Assembly (NCBI GenBank): GCA_947501355.1
Contig: CANMVA010000002.1
Coordinates: forward strand, 62,001-126,000
Length of the DNA: 64,000 nucleotides
Origin: an uncultured Paracoccaceae bacterium
GTDB taxonomy: Bacteria; Pseudomonadota; Alphaproteobacteria; Rhodobacterales; Rhodobacteraceae
Direction of reading: 5' to 3'
The notes below the pieces were generated by a model. The model made no database searches, was not told where the DNA came from, and saw nothing but the letters and a program-made list of their open reading frames with translations. The position numbers and the translations under genes are program-made. This document shows positions 27,557 to 36,873 of this stretch, one piece after another; the first letter of the stretch is position 1; every line of letters begins with the position of its first letter.

Positions 27557-28835
27557 ACCGCAGCGCCTCAACCGGGTTCAGGCGCGCCGCCCGGCGCGCC
27601 GGAAAGATCGTCACGATGAAAGACAGCCCCAGCGACAGGCCCACAGCAGACATTACATCCGCGAACTCCAGCTTGGCCGGCAAGGCGTAGATCCCACGGA
27701 TCGACGGGTCCCAGACACCGCCGCCAGAGATCATGTTCACCACGCTGAAAATCGGGTCGATATAGATGGCGAAAAGACAGCCAAGGATCACGCCCAGCGC
27801 CGTGCCAATCAGGCCGGTAAACGCGCCGCAGATGAAAAAGACGCGCAGCAAAGAACCCTCCGTCAGCCCCATCGTGCGCAAAATGCCAATATCGCGCCCC
27901 TTGTTCTTCACCAGCATAATAAGACCGGAAATGATGTTCATCGCCGCGATCAGAACAAGGATCGACAGGATGATGAACATCACGTTGTCCTCGATATCCA
28001 GCGCGCGCAGGAAGCTGCCGGAGGCGTCGCGCCACGTCCAAAGCAAGGCGCGCTCTCCGGCGGCTTGCAGCAGCGGCAAGGTCAGATCGTCGATCGCTTC
28101 AGGCTCTTCGACCATGACCTCCAGCTCGTCGGCCACGCCGTCACGGTTGAAGTAAAGTTGCGCCTCCTCAAAAGGCATATAGACCCGCGTGCGGTCGATG
28201 TCGTAGCGCCCGGCAGTGAAAATATAGACGACTTCATAAGCGTTCACACGCGGGCTGGTGCCAAACGCGGTCTTCACCCCGTTGGGAGAGATCAGCTTGA
28301 TCGGATCGCCAAGCCGCAGCCCCAACTCGCGCGCCACGCCAGAGCCGATGGCGACCCCTTCGCTAAACCGTGCGATGTCGCCCTGAAACTCCTCAGGGTT
28401 TGCCACGCGCGGGATCGTGTTCAGATCCTCAGCCCAGATGCCAAAGACCTGCACGCCGCTGTTGTTCTGCCCCGCATTTGCCATCACCTGGCCTTTCACC
28501 AAAGGGGCCACGCGCGTCACACCGGGGATCGCGCGGATCCGCTCGGCCATTGCCTCGTAGTCGTCAATTGTGCGCGATTGAACGCCAAATTCGTTGACCA
28601 CGGTCGTGTTGTAGACCGTCACATGGGCATTCGCGCCAAGGATCGTGTCGACGAATTCCGCCCGAAATCCAGATCGCACGGCCAAAGTCGCGATCAGTGC
28701 AAACACCGCCAGCGTGATGCCGATCAAGCTGATCCATGTCATGGTGCTGACGCCACCTTCGGCCTTTTTTGCCCGCAGGTAGCGCCACGCAATCATCCAC
28801 TCGAACGGGGCGAAAGGAGCTGTTTTGCCAGCCAT
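27549..28835 (-). CDS. lolC: Lipoprotein-releasing ABC transporter permease
   Basis: A 428-residue permease with one N-terminal and three C-terminal transmembrane helices around a large periplasmic MacB_PCD-type domain. [20 protein letters not shown] and [20 protein letters not shown] are characteristic. Alphaproteobacteria often have one such permease acting as a homodimer (LolF-like), so the symbol is approximate. Start at 28835 has GAGGA 5 nt upstream. Confidence 0.9.
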   Translation of the reverse strand: MAGKTAPFAPFEWMIAWRYLRAKKAEGGVSTMTWISLIGITLAVFALIATLAVRSGFRAEFVDTILGANAHVTVYNTTVVNEFGVQSRTIDDYEAMAERIRAIPGVTRVAPLVKGQVMANAGQNNSGVQVFGIWAEDLNTIPRVANPEEFQGDIARFSEGVAIGSGVARELGLRLGDPIKLISPNGVKTAFGTSPRVNAYEVVYIFTAGRYDIDRTRVYMPFEEAQLYFNRDGVADELEVMVEEPEAIDDLTLPLLQAAGERALLWTWRDASGSFLRALDIEDNVMFIILSILVLIAAMNIISGLIMLVKNKGRDIGILRTMGLTEGSLLRVFFICGAFTGLIGTALGVILGCLFAIYIDPIFSVVNMISGGGVWDPSIRGIYALPAKLEFADVMSAVGLSLGLSFIVTIFPARRAARLNPVEALRYE

Positions 28836-28923
28836 ATTGTCCTCAATCTGCGCGATCTGCCTTTGGGGGCGGACCGTGGGGCGTTTGCGCGCGATGGTCA
28901 AGGCAAAGGGGCGTTATCCGCCG

Positions 28924-30465
28924 CTAGCTCGCAGGCAAATGGATGGTGAAGCGCTCGCGAATGGCGAGGTCAAGGTCAGGTGCCAGCCGCGCCCGACTGC
29001 CTTGCGCGAGGATTTCGTTCATCTTCGCCGTGGCGTTTTCCAGAAGATCAGGCCGCCCCATTTCTTCCCATTCCTTGGGGGAGGATCGGTCGGCTGTGGC
29101 GGGATAAACGTATTCGGTCTGCATCAGCCGAAGGGTCTGGTCACTGCCCAGATAATGGCCCGGCCCACCCACGCATGTCGCCGCCATCGTCTCAAGGCTG
29201 AGCGTGTCGTCATTCACTTCGATGCCGCGAATGCAGCGCAAAGCCTGCCCAAGAAGATCGTCCCCAAGCACCAGAGATTGCTGGCAAAATCCCAGAAGGG
29301 AGGCATGCATCCCCGCCGCCTCATAGACCATATTGAGCCCGGAGAGACCGGCCATCACGTTCGACATGGCCTGCTCCCAACCCGCCTGCATGTCGGGCAG
29401 TTTGGCATCGGCGATGCCAGCCGCGGCACCGCAGGGCAGGCCGTAAAACCGGCCCATCTGCGCGCAGCCCGCCGTCAGCAATGCCTGCTCGCCTGAGCCG
29501 CCCGACATCGCCCCTGTGCGCAGATCGCTGACAAAGGGCCATGTCCCGAACACCGCCGGATGGCCCGGCGCAATCGCGTTCACATAAACGACACCGGCCA
29601 GACATTCAGCCACAGCCTGTACAATCGCGCCGGCAATCGGCGCAGGCGCCGTTGCCCCCGCCTGCCCTGCTGACAAGAGCAGAACCGGCATCCCGCCCCG
29701 GATCATCGCCTCCATGGTTTCGCAGGATTCGGTGGCGAATTTCATCGGCGGGACAACAAAACAGTTGGAGTTCAGCACGAAGGGTCGCGCGCGCCATGCT
29801 TCCTCTGAGCCTGCGATCATGTGCAAAAGCTCAAGGATGTCGTCGCAGAAATCCGGTTCGGAAATCGAGGTGCCGATATGTTTCGTGGTGCCGCTGACAC
29901 AGGCATAGATCGTGTTCAGATCCATCTCGCGATTGTCCGCGATATCCCGCGCCACCATGGGGCGCTGCAAAAAGTGGACGTTGTCTAACCGATCGACCAG
30001 ACAGGCGGCCTCATAGAGGTCCTGCAAGGTGCTCTCGCGATAGCTGCCAGTGACAGGATCGGCGATATGCACGGCCGCCCCTGCGGTGCCGAAATGGACC
30101 TTGGCACCGCTGAGATGCAGATCATGCCGTGGATCACGCGCCCATAAGGTCAGATCCTTGGCGGCCACCGCCAGCATGTCCTCAACCAACGCGCGGGGAT
30201 ACCGCAAGCGGCCATCCTCGCCCAGAATTGCACCGGCCTTGGTCATCACATCGACACCGCTTTGCGGCGCGTCCGCCAGACCGATGGTCTCAAGTGCTGT
30301 GAGCGCCGCTTCGTGAATGCGCGCGATATCGGCCTCGCTCAGAGGGTTATACGTGCCCCCTTCGAGGCCTGCGCGCACCGGGCGCACATCTTCGGTAAGC
30401 GGAGCGGCACGCAACGCTTTGCGGGCGGCGCGACCTCCGGAACGGCGGGGTTTCAACTGGTTCAT
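28924..30465 (-). CDS. mttB: MttB-superfamily (trimethylamine/glycine-betaine-type) methyltransferase, non-pyrrolysine
   Basis: A 513-residue methyltransferase (MNQLKPRRSGGRAARK start). It has YRESTLQDLYEAACLVDRLDN, KHIGTSISEPDF, GGMPVLLLSAGQAGATAPAP, and VYVNAIAPGHPAVFGTWPF, typical of MttB TIM barrels. There is no in-frame amber codon, so it is of the non-Pyl class acting on quaternary amines such as glycine betaine, usually giving the methyl to a corrinoid protein. The ATG at 30465 lies 6 nt after AAAGGA, which is the 3' arm of a hairpin. A leader-peptide gene precedes it. No corrinoid partner is in the window. Confidence 0.88.
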   Translation of the reverse strand: MNQLKPRRSGGRAARKALRAAPLTEDVRPVRAGLEGGTYNPLSEADIARIHEAALTALETIGLADAPQSGVDVMTKAGAILGEDGRLRYPRALVEDMLAVAAKDLTLWARDPRHDLHLSGAKVHFGTAGAAVHIADPVTGSYRESTLQDLYEAACLVDRLDNVHFLQRPMVARDIADNREMDLNTIYACVSGTTKHIGTSISEPDFCDDILELLHMIAGSEEAWRARPFVLNSNCFVVPPMKFATESCETMEAMIRGGMPVLLLSAGQAGATAPAPIAGAIVQAVAECLAGVVYVNAIAPGHPAVFGTWPFVSDLRTGAMSGGSGEQALLTAGCAQMGRFYGLPCGAAAGIADAKLPDMQAGWEQAMSNVMAGLSGLNMVYEAAGMHASLLGFCQQSLVLGDDLLGQALRCIRGIEVNDDTLSLETMAATCVGGPGHYLGSDQTLRLMQTEYVYPATADRSSPKEWEEMGRPDLLENATAKMNEILAQGSRARLAPDLDLAIRERFTIHLPAS

Positions 30466-30474
30466 GTCTTGCAT

Positions 30475-30512
30475 CCTTTGATCTGAGAGAGGGGGAAGGG
30501 TCAGATCAAAGG
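30475..30512 (-). promoter_or_regulatory. 12-bp hairpin sequestering the mttB ribosome-binding site
   Basis: On the plus strand CCTTTGATCTGA (30475-30486) and TCAGATCAAAGG (30501-30512) are perfect inverted copies with a 14-nt spacer. In the mRNA the 3' arm contains the AAAGG Shine-Dalgarno of mttB, while the 5' arm contains the last codons and TGA of a 28-codon leader frame. Ribosomes terminating there should open the helix, giving translation-coupled control. Confidence 0.65.
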
Positions 30513-30587
30513 GGCCCCGCGCGCGGCGCGGCCACGTTGCGCACCAATGGTGCGGATGGTCAGTATAAGACGCCAAAAGATGTGCAT
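30501..30587 (-). CDS. 28-residue leader peptide upstream of mttB
   Basis: ATG at 30587 follows a near-ideal GGGAGGA site at 8 nt. The peptide begins MHIFWRLILTIRTIGAQRG, then Arg/Ala-rich, ending in GAPLI. Its stop codon lies in the 5' arm of the hairpin that blocks the mttB ribosome site, 36 nt before the mttB ATG. This arrangement supports a regulatory leader ORF rather than an ordinary small gene. It is too short to be judged by domain comparison. Confidence 0.6.
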   Translation of the reverse strand: MHIFWRLILTIRTIGAQRGRAARGAPLI

Positions 30588-30621
30588 GGCGGTCCTCCCA
30601 CTTGTTAGGATGCCACGAAAG

Positions 30622-30648
30622 ACGACACGCGCACGTCTAAATGCGACA
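30622..30648 (-). promoter_or_regulatory. TGTCGC-type direct repeats upstream of the mttB leader
   Basis: On the minus strand TGTCGC (30648-30643) and TGTCGT (30627-30622) repeat in the same orientation with a 21-nt period. A 21-nt-periodic TGTCGC half-site is known for ArgR/GbdR-type AraC-family regulators, which control arginine and glycine betaine catabolism. The match is short, so this is a hypothesis. Confidence 0.35.
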
Positions 30649-30674
30649 GAGCGTCGTTTTCAGCCTGTGCGCCC

Positions 30675-30718
30675 CAGAGTTTTCAGAAAACTCTGTCAAA
30701 ACTTTTAGCAAAGTTTTG
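30675..30718. repeat. Tandem pair of AT-rich palindromes after proS
   Basis: Palindrome 1: CAGAGTTTTC/GAAAACTCTG arms (30675-30684, 30686-30695) around A. Palindrome 2: CAAAACTTT/AAAGTTTTG (30697-30705, 30710-30718) around TAGC. They begin 8 nt after the proS stop on the minus strand and have no T-run. They may act as a terminator/3'-end stabiliser or belong to a dispersed intergenic repeat family of Rhodobacterales. Confidence 0.6.
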
Positions 30719-30725
30719 GCCCAAC

Positions 30726-32063
30726 TCAGAGCGAGGCGTAGATTTTGGCAACCTTTTCAACAGCCTGTTCGGGTGGAAGCTCTTCGCTTTCCCCGGTGCG
30801 ACGGCTGGTTAGCTCGACCACACCGTTCTTCAGCCCGCGCGGCCCGACGGTGATGCGCCATGGCAAACCGATCAAGTCCATTGTCGCAAACTTGCCACCT
30901 GCCCGCTCACTCCGGTCATCATAAAGCGGCTCCAGTCCCAGCGCGGTCAGCGACGCATAAAGCGCGTCGCAAGCTGCATCGGCCTCTTCATCCCCTTGCT
31001 TGAGATTGACGATCCCGCAATGAAACGGCGTCACACCTTCGGGCCAGATGATGCCCTTATCGTCATGGCTGGCCTCAATGATCGCGCCCAGCAGTCGCGA
31101 CACACCAATGCCATGGCTGCCCATATGGACCGGCACGCGCTCACCTTTATCGTTCACGACATTGGCGCCCATCGCATCGGAATACTTGGTGCCAAAATAG
31201 AAAATCTGACCCACCTCGATCCCGCGCGAGGTCTTGCGCCGGTCCTCGGGAATAGCGTCAAACAAAGCCGCATCATGGGTCTCGTCCGTGCGTGCATAAG
31301 GTGTTGTCCATTCATCCACGATGGCCTTGCACGCATCCCAATCATCGTAATCCACGTCACGGTCGCCAAAAGTCAGATCGGTGATCGCGCTGTCATAGAA
31401 CACCTCGCTTTCCCCGGTCTCGGCCAGCACCAGAAACTCATGCGTGTCGTCGCCGCCAATCGGGCCACTATCGGCGCGCATCGGGATGGCTTGTAGCCCC
31501 ATCCGCTCATAGCTGCGCAGATAGCTGACCATATGGCGGTTATAGGCATGCATCGCGCTGTCATAGTCGATGTCGAAGTTATAGCCGTCTTTCATATAGA
31601 ACTCGCGGCCCCGCATGACACCGAAACGCGGGCGGATCTCGTCGCGGAATTTCCACTGGATGTGATAGAGCGTCAGCGGCAGGTCCTTGTAGCTGCCCAC
31701 ATGGCTGCGGAAGATATCCGTAATCAGCTCTTCATTGGTCGGACCATAAAGCATATCGCGCCCATGCCGGTCCGACATGCGCAGCATTTCCTCGCCGTAA
31801 TCTTCATAGCGCCCGCTTTCACGCCACAAATCCGCCGATTGCAACGTGGGCATCAGCATCGGGATATGGCCCGCGCGGATTTGTTCCTCATGGACGATGT
31901 TTTCAATGTTCTTCAATACCTTGAAGCCCATCGGCAGCCACGAATAGATCCCTGCACTGGCTTGCTTGATCATGCCCGCCCGCAGCATCAGCCGGTGGCT
32001 GACGATCTGCGCCTCGGCGGGGTTCTCTTTCAAAACGGGCAGGAAATAGCGGCTCAGGCGCAT
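30726..32063 (-). CDS. proS: Prolyl-tRNA synthetase (short alphaproteobacterial type)
   Basis: A 445-residue class II synthetase for tRNA-Pro. Start at 32063 ([19 protein letters not shown]) matches the family; an in-frame ATG 9 nt upstream is less likely. Motifs include [60 protein letters not shown] and [14 protein letters not shown]. The absence of the large editing insertion between motifs 2 and 3 is typical of the alphaproteobacterial form. Confidence 0.95.
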   Translation of the reverse strand: MRLSRYFLPVLKENPAEAQIVSHRLMLRAGMIKQASAGIYSWLPMGFKVLKNIENIVHEEQIRAGHIPMLMPTLQSADLWRESGRYEDYGEEMLRMSDRHGRDMLYGPTNEELITDIFRSHVGSYKDLPLTLYHIQWKFRDEIRPRFGVMRGREFYMKDGYNFDIDYDSAMHAYNRHMVSYLRSYERMGLQAIPMRADSGPIGGDDTHEFLVLAETGESEVFYDSAITDLTFGDRDVDYDDWDACKAIVDEWTTPYARTDETHDAALFDAIPEDRRKTSRGIEVGQIFYFGTKYSDAMGANVVNDKGERVPVHMGSHGIGVSRLLGAIIEASHDDKGIIWPEGVTPFHCGIVNLKQGDEEADAACDALYASLTALGLEPLYDDRSERAGGKFATMDLIGLPWRITVGPRGLKNGVVELTSRRTGESEELPPEQAVEKVAKIYASL

Positions 32064-32233
32064 CGGGGTCATCCAGTGTCAAAGAACGGTCCCAAGCGGT
32101 GTAGCGGCGCGCATCGGCACAAACAAGAGATCACGCGTGATAACAGACGCGTCAGACCGGTGAACCGATATGACGCGCCTGCCGTAACCCCTTGCACATG
32201 CAAAGAGCATGGTTTGCAAAACAAGGGATAAGA

Positions 32234-32758
32234 ATGATGAAAGACATCTTCAAGATGACGGTGGCCGCTGCTGCGTTCGCCGCAACCACAGCTGCCACGA
32301 CAGCGAGCGCCAACACCGTTGTTGATATCGCCGCGGGAGACGAGCGGTTCAGCACCCTCGTCGCCGCCGTCACCGCCGCCGGTCTGGCCGAGACGCTGTC
32401 CGGTCCCGGCCCGTTCACCGTCTTCGCACCCGTCAATGACGCGTTTGCCGCCCTGCCCGAGGGCATGGTCGAGACGCTTCTGCAGCCCGAAAACAAGGAT
32501 CAGCTGACCAACGTGCTGCTCTACCATGTGGATGACCGCAACCTGAGTGCCGCGCAGATCCCTGCCGGCTCCAACTATTTCAAGCCGATCCTGGCGTCGG
32601 AGCGCACCTGCATCACCAAGGGTGCAAACGGTGTGACCGTGGCCGATGGCACCGGCGAGATGGCCAATGTCATCATCGCCGATATTCAGGCCGATAACGG
32701 CGTGATCCATGTGATCGACAAGGTGCTGCTGCCCGGCACACGGCCCGCCTGCCACTAA
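32234..32758 (+). CDS. Secreted fasciclin-domain (FAS1) protein
   Basis: A 174-residue protein with a signal peptide (AAAAFAATTAATTASA) and one FAS1 domain: VDIAAGDERFSTLVAAVTAA, PGPFTVFAPVNDAFAALPEG, LLYHVDDRNL and a C-terminal NGVIHVIDKVLLP. FAS1 domains mediate adhesion or surface interactions. AAGGGA lies about 6 nt upstream; a second ATG follows directly at 32237. It is divergent from proS. Confidence 0.88.
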   Translation: MMKDIFKMTVAAAAFAATTAATTASANTVVDIAAGDERFSTLVAAVTAAGLAETLSGPGPFTVFAPVNDAFAALPEGMVETLLQPENKDQLTNVLLYHVDDRNLSAAQIPAGSNYFKPILASERTCITKGANGVTVADGTGEMANVIIADIQADNGVIHVIDKVLLPGTRPACH

Positions 32759-32765
32759 AAGAGCC

Positions 32766-32791
32766 GCTCCGCCCGCCCCGGCTGGCGGAGC
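32766..32791 (+). terminator. Hairpin downstream of the fasciclin gene
   Basis: GCTCCGCC (32766-32773) and GGCGGAGC (32784-32791) form an 8-bp GC stem 7 nt after the stop. No U-tract follows, so it may be a weak or Rho-assisted terminator. Confidence 0.4.
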
Positions 32792-32853
32792 AACCCTTGC
32801 AAGCCCGACCGCAACGCGCAATGTAGATCACAACAGATATCGTTGAGGCACTT

Positions 32854-33933
32854 ATGGGCTTACCCGTCGAACAACAGGCGAAATACTGGGGCATCGCGAC
32901 GGCGGTGCTTTTTGTCCTTCTTTGGTTTCTGGGCGATGTGATCCTGCCCTTTGTGCTGGGCGGCGCTCTCGCCTACTGCCTTGACCCCATCGCGGATCGG
33001 CTTGAAAAAATGGGGCTCAGCCGGATCGCGGCGACCATCGTCATTACCCTTGTGGCGTTGATGGTCTTTACCATCCTGATCCTGCTGGTTGTCCCCACAT
33101 TGATCCAGCAAACCAGCGCACTGATCCGCTCCGCGCCCGAGATTTTCAACAATCTGCAGACCTTCCTGGCCGAACGCTTTCCCGCGATCATGGTCGAAGA
33201 CAGCACGATCCGGCAGCAATTGCTCAAGATCGGCGAGGCGATTGAATCCCGCGGGGCAGAGCTTCTGAACACCGTCGTGACCTCTGCTGCGGGGTTGGTG
33301 AATATTCTCGTTCTGGTCGTGATCGTCCCTGTGGTGACGTTTTATCTGCTGCTCGATTGGGACAATATGACCGCCAAGATCGACGATCTACTGCCACGCG
33401 ATCACGCCCCCACGGTGCGTCATCTGGCCAAAGAGATCGATAAGACACTGGCGTCATTCATCCGCGGGCAAGGCACGGTCTGCGTGATCCTAGGCACCTA
33501 TTACGCGATCGCCCTGATGCTGATCGGGCTGAATTTCGGCCTTGTCGTGGGCTTCATCGCCGGGCTGATCTCTTTCATTCCTTATGTCGGCGCGGTCGTC
33601 GGCGGAGGTCTTGCGCTGGGTCTGGGCATTTTCCAGTTCTGGGGCGAGTGGTACATGCTCGCCGCCGTCGCCGCCGTCTTCTTCTCGGGCCAGATGGTCG
33701 AGGGCAACATCCTGACGCCGAACCTCGTGGGCAGCAGCGTCGGGCTGCACCCGGTCTGGCTGATTTTCGCACTGTCCGTCTTCGGCTCGCTCTTTGGGTT
33801 TGTCGGTATGCTGGTGGCCGTTCCGGTGGCCGCGATGATCGGCGTCATCGCCCGGTTTGCAATCAGCCGGTATAAAGACGGGCGCCTCTATAATGGCGTC
33901 TCGGGCCAGCAAGAGCCCGAAACCGACGACTGA
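32854..33933 (+). CDS. AI-2E family (PerM-like) permease
   Basis: A 359-residue membrane protein with about eight transmembrane segments. VEQQAKYWGIATAVLFVLLW, VILPFVLGGALAYCLDPIAD, YYAIALMLIGLNFGLVVG, FIAGLISFIPYVGAVVGGGL and NILTPNLVGSSVGLHPVW match the family. Members export small molecules or ions; the substrate is unclear. GAGG lies 6 nt upstream. hda follows after one base, so the pair is co-expressed as in many alphaproteobacteria. Confidence 0.9.
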   Translation: MGLPVEQQAKYWGIATAVLFVLLWFLGDVILPFVLGGALAYCLDPIADRLEKMGLSRIAATIVITLVALMVFTILILLVVPTLIQQTSALIRSAPEIFNNLQTFLAERFPAIMVEDSTIRQQLLKIGEAIESRGAELLNTVVTSAAGLVNILVLVVIVPVVTFYLLLDWDNMTAKIDDLLPRDHAPTVRHLAKEIDKTLASFIRGQGTVCVILGTYYAIALMLIGLNFGLVVGFIAGLISFIPYVGAVVGGGLALGLGIFQFWGEWYMLAAVAAVFFSGQMVEGNILTPNLVGSSVGLHPVWLIFALSVFGSLFGFVGMLVAVPVAAMIGVIARFAISRYKDGRLYNGVSGQQEPETDD

Positions 33934-33934
33934 T

Positions 33935-34618
33935 ATGGCAGAACAACTCGCTTTTGACCTGCCCAGCAAAACGGCTTTGGGGCGCGAGGATTTCTTTGTC
34001 TCGCCCGCGAATGCGACCGCCGTCGCGACGTTGGAAACCCCTGCGCTCTGGCCCAATGGCAAACTTGTGCTGACGGCGCCACATGGAGCGGGCAAAACCC
34101 ATCTCGCCCATGTCTGGGCCAGTGATGTGGATGCCCGGTTGATCGCCGCGACAGAGCTTGCGACACAGGATATCGACGCGCTGGCCACTCGCCCCCTCGC
34201 GGTCGAGGATGCCGACCAGATTGCGACAGATCCCGCCGCCCAAACAGCGCTTTTCCATCTGCACAACCTTATGGCCGAACGGGGTCAGCCGCTGCTTTTG
34301 ACCGCCAATGCCGCGCCTGGCCAATGGGCTTTGACGCTCCCCGATCTGGCAAGCCGGATGCAGGCGACCAATACGGTCGCCATCACCTTGCCCGATGACG
34401 CTTTGCTCAGCGCGGTGCTGCTCAAGCTCTTTGATGATCGCCAGCTCAAGCCTGCCCTGACCGTCGTGAAATATCTGGCCGCCAATATGGACCGCTCGTT
34501 TGCACAAGCCGGGGCGATTGTGGCGGCGATGGATGCCGAAGCCTTGCAATCGGGGCGCGAGATCAATCGTGGCTTGGCCATTGATATACTGGACAAAATC
34601 GCCATCTCAGGTGCATGA
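33935..34618 (+). CDS. hda: Hda-like DnaA-related ATPase
   Basis: A 227-residue protein homologous to the AAA+ core of DnaA without the DNA-binding domain. Start [20 protein letters not shown] contains the clamp-binding QLAFDL peptide; Walker A is [10 protein letters not shown] near 49; VEDADQI is the Walker B region; [14 protein letters not shown] is the sensor region. It stimulates DnaA-ATP hydrolysis with the sliding clamp, limiting replication initiation. It overlaps ppk1 by 4 nt. Confidence 0.88.
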   Translation: MAEQLAFDLPSKTALGREDFFVSPANATAVATLETPALWPNGKLVLTAPHGAGKTHLAHVWASDVDARLIAATELATQDIDALATRPLAVEDADQIATDPAAQTALFHLHNLMAERGQPLLLTANAAPGQWALTLPDLASRMQATNTVAITLPDDALLSAVLLKLFDDRQLKPALTVVKYLAANMDRSFAQAGAIVAAMDAEALQSGREINRGLAIDILDKIAISGA

Positions 34619-36825
34619 TTGTCACTTCCCTGATACAAAGCGCCGCCATGAAACCCGTTATGAGCCCTGCCGATTTTCTGAAAGCGCCGTTTCCCGAGCC
34701 TGTCGAGGTCGAAGGCGACCTGACCAGTCCCACCCGGTTTTTCAACCGCGAACTCAGCTGGGTTGGCTTCAATTGGCGCGTGTTGGAAGAGGCCGAAAAC
34801 CCGCGCGTCCCCTTGCTGGAACGGCTGCGCTTTTTGTCGATCTCGGCCACCAATCTGGATGAGTTTTTCACCGTCCGCGTCGCTGGCCTGCGCGAACTGG
34901 CCAATGCGGGCAATTCGACCCCCGCCGCTGATGGACTGACACCCGCCGAGCAGCTGAAACTGATTAACGCGGATGCACGCAATCTGATGGAGCGTCAGCA
35001 AAGCGTGTTCCAGAAAATCCGGGCCGAGATGGAAGCCGAAGGCATCACCATCATGGCCCCCGACGCTTTGGAAAAAGACGACAAGGCCTTCCTGACAGAG
35101 CATTTTTTGACGCAAGTGTTCCCGGTCCTGTCGCCCCTCGCCATCGACCCGGCGCACCCGTTCCCGTTCCTGCCCAACGAAGGCTATTCGCTGGCCCTGC
35201 AACTGGAACGCAAGACCGACAAGACGCCTTTGCAGGCGCTTTTGCCGATCCCCCATCAGATCGACCGCTTCGTGAAGCTGCCCGGAGATGCAGCGCGGTT
35301 CCTGCTGCTCGAAGACCTGCTTTTGCTGCATTTCGACAGCCTGTTCCCCGGCTATAAGCTGAAAGGCCACTGCACGTTCAGAGTTCTGCGCGACAGTGAT
35401 CTTGAGGTCGAAGACGAAGCGGAAGACCTTGTTCGCGAGTTTGAAACGGCCCTGAAACGCCGCCGCCGTGGCGAGGTCGTGCGCATGAAGCTGTCGCATG
35501 CAGCGCCCGAGGCGTTGAAAGCCCTGCTGATGGAAGAATTGATGGTCTCGGACGAGGAGGTTGTCGAGGTCGATGGCATGATTGGCGTCTCCGATCTGTC
35601 GGAATTGGTTCTGGATGATCGGCCCGATCTGCTCTGGCCGCAGTTTACCCCGCGCGTGCCGGAACGGGTCAGCGACCACGAAGGCGATATGTTTGCTGCC
35701 ATCCGCCAGAAAGACATGCTGCTGCATCACCCCTATGAGACCTTCGATATGGTCGTGCGCTTCATCCGCCAAGCAGCCCGCGACCCCCATGTCGTCGCGA
35801 TCAAGCAAACGCTCTACCGCACCTCCAAGAAATCTCCGATTGTCGAGGCGCTCTGCGAAGCGGCAGAAGACGGCAAATCCGTCACTGCGCTGGTCGAGCT
35901 TAAAGCGCGCTTTGACGAGGCCGCCAATATCCGGCAATCGCGCCGTCTGGAGCGTGCAGGCGCCCATGTGGTCTACGGCTTCATCAACTACAAAACCCAC
36001 GCCAAGATCAGCACTGTGGTGCGCCGTGAGGGCGATAAGCTGGTGACCTACACCCATTACGGCACCGGCAATTACCACCCGATCACCGCGCGCATCTACA
36101 CAGATGTATCGCTTTTCACCTGTGATCCCGCATTGGGGCGCGATGCCACCAAGGTCTTCAATTACCTCTCTGGCTACGCCCAGCCGGACGAGTTGGAAAA
36201 CCTCTCCATCTCGCCATTGACGCTGAAATCCACCCTGCTGGAGCGTATTGCGGACGAAGCGGAGTTCGCCAAAGCCGGAAAACCTGCCGAGATCTGGGCC
36301 AAGATGAATTCCCTCATCGACAGTGATGTGATCGACGCGCTTTACGCGGCCTCTCAGGCAGGCGTGAAGATCAACCTCGTGATCCGTGGCATCTGCGGCC
36401 TACGCCCCGGCATCAAGGGTCTCAGCGAGAATATCCGTGTGAAATCAATCGTCGGGCGCTTTCTTGAGCATTCGCGCATCGTCTGTTTCGGCAATGGTCA
36501 CGGGCTGCCCTCGAAAAAAGCGCGGGTCTATATCTCGTCCGCCGACTGGATGGGCCGCAACCTCAACCGGCGCGTCGAAACGCTGATCGAGATCGAAAAT
36601 CCTACTGTCAAAGCCCAGATCGTCAGTCAGGTCATGGCCGCCAATCTGGCCGATGTCGCCCAAAGCTGGGTCATGGGGCCGGATGGCAGTTTCACCCGCG
36701 CGACGATCCCCGATGGCACGTTCGCGTTCAACTGCCACCGCTTCTTCATGGAGAACCCATCGCTGTCGGGTCGCGGCTCTGCCGGGGCCAGCGATGTGCC
36801 AAAGCTCACCCATACCGAGGATTGA
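34615..36825 (+). CDS. ppk1: Polyphosphate kinase 1
   Basis: A 736-residue enzyme that polymerises polyphosphate from ATP. It has an N-terminal helical domain ([20 protein letters not shown]), head domain, and phospholipase-D-like catalytic halves with [38 protein letters not shown] (autophosphorylated His near 480) and VCFGNGHG. The ATG at 34615 overlaps hda (ATGA); ATG 34648 ([10 protein letters not shown]) is an alternative start. It precedes ppx by 48 nt. Confidence 0.95.
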   Translation: MIVTSLIQSAAMKPVMSPADFLKAPFPEPVEVEGDLTSPTRFFNRELSWVGFNWRVLEEAENPRVPLLERLRFLSISATNLDEFFTVRVAGLRELANAGNSTPAADGLTPAEQLKLINADARNLMERQQSVFQKIRAEMEAEGITIMAPDALEKDDKAFLTEHFLTQVFPVLSPLAIDPAHPFPFLPNEGYSLALQLERKTDKTPLQALLPIPHQIDRFVKLPGDAARFLLLEDLLLLHFDSLFPGYKLKGHCTFRVLRDSDLEVEDEAEDLVREFETALKRRRRGEVVRMKLSHAAPEALKALLMEELMVSDEEVVEVDGMIGVSDLSELVLDDRPDLLWPQFTPRVPERVSDHEGDMFAAIRQKDMLLHHPYETFDMVVRFIRQAARDPHVVAIKQTLYRTSKKSPIVEALCEAAEDGKSVTALVELKARFDEAANIRQSRRLERAGAHVVYGFINYKTHAKISTVVRREGDKLVTYTHYGTGNYHPITARIYTDVSLFTCDPALGRDATKVFNYLSGYAQPDELENLSISPLTLKSTLLERIADEAEFAKAGKPAEIWAKMNSLIDSDVIDALYAASQAGVKINLVIRGICGLRPGIKGLSENIRVKSIVGRFLEHSRIVCFGNGHGLPSKKARVYISSADWMGRNLNRRVETLIEIENPTVKAQIVSQVMAANLADVAQSWVMGPDGSFTRATIPDGTFAFNCHRFFMENPSLSGRGSAGASDVPKLTHTED

Positions 36826-36873
36826 CGGAACGGCTGCGCTGTCGCATCAAAGGACAGCCGCCCGGGGGACTTC

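Noticed and set aside
28924-30465. Pyrrolysine (amber) readthrough in mttB
   Set aside because: The frame is open without TAG inside; it belongs to the non-pyrrolysine group.
34285-36078. A 597-codon minus-strand frame opposite ppk1
   Set aside because: Shadow of ppk1; no ribosome site or family match.
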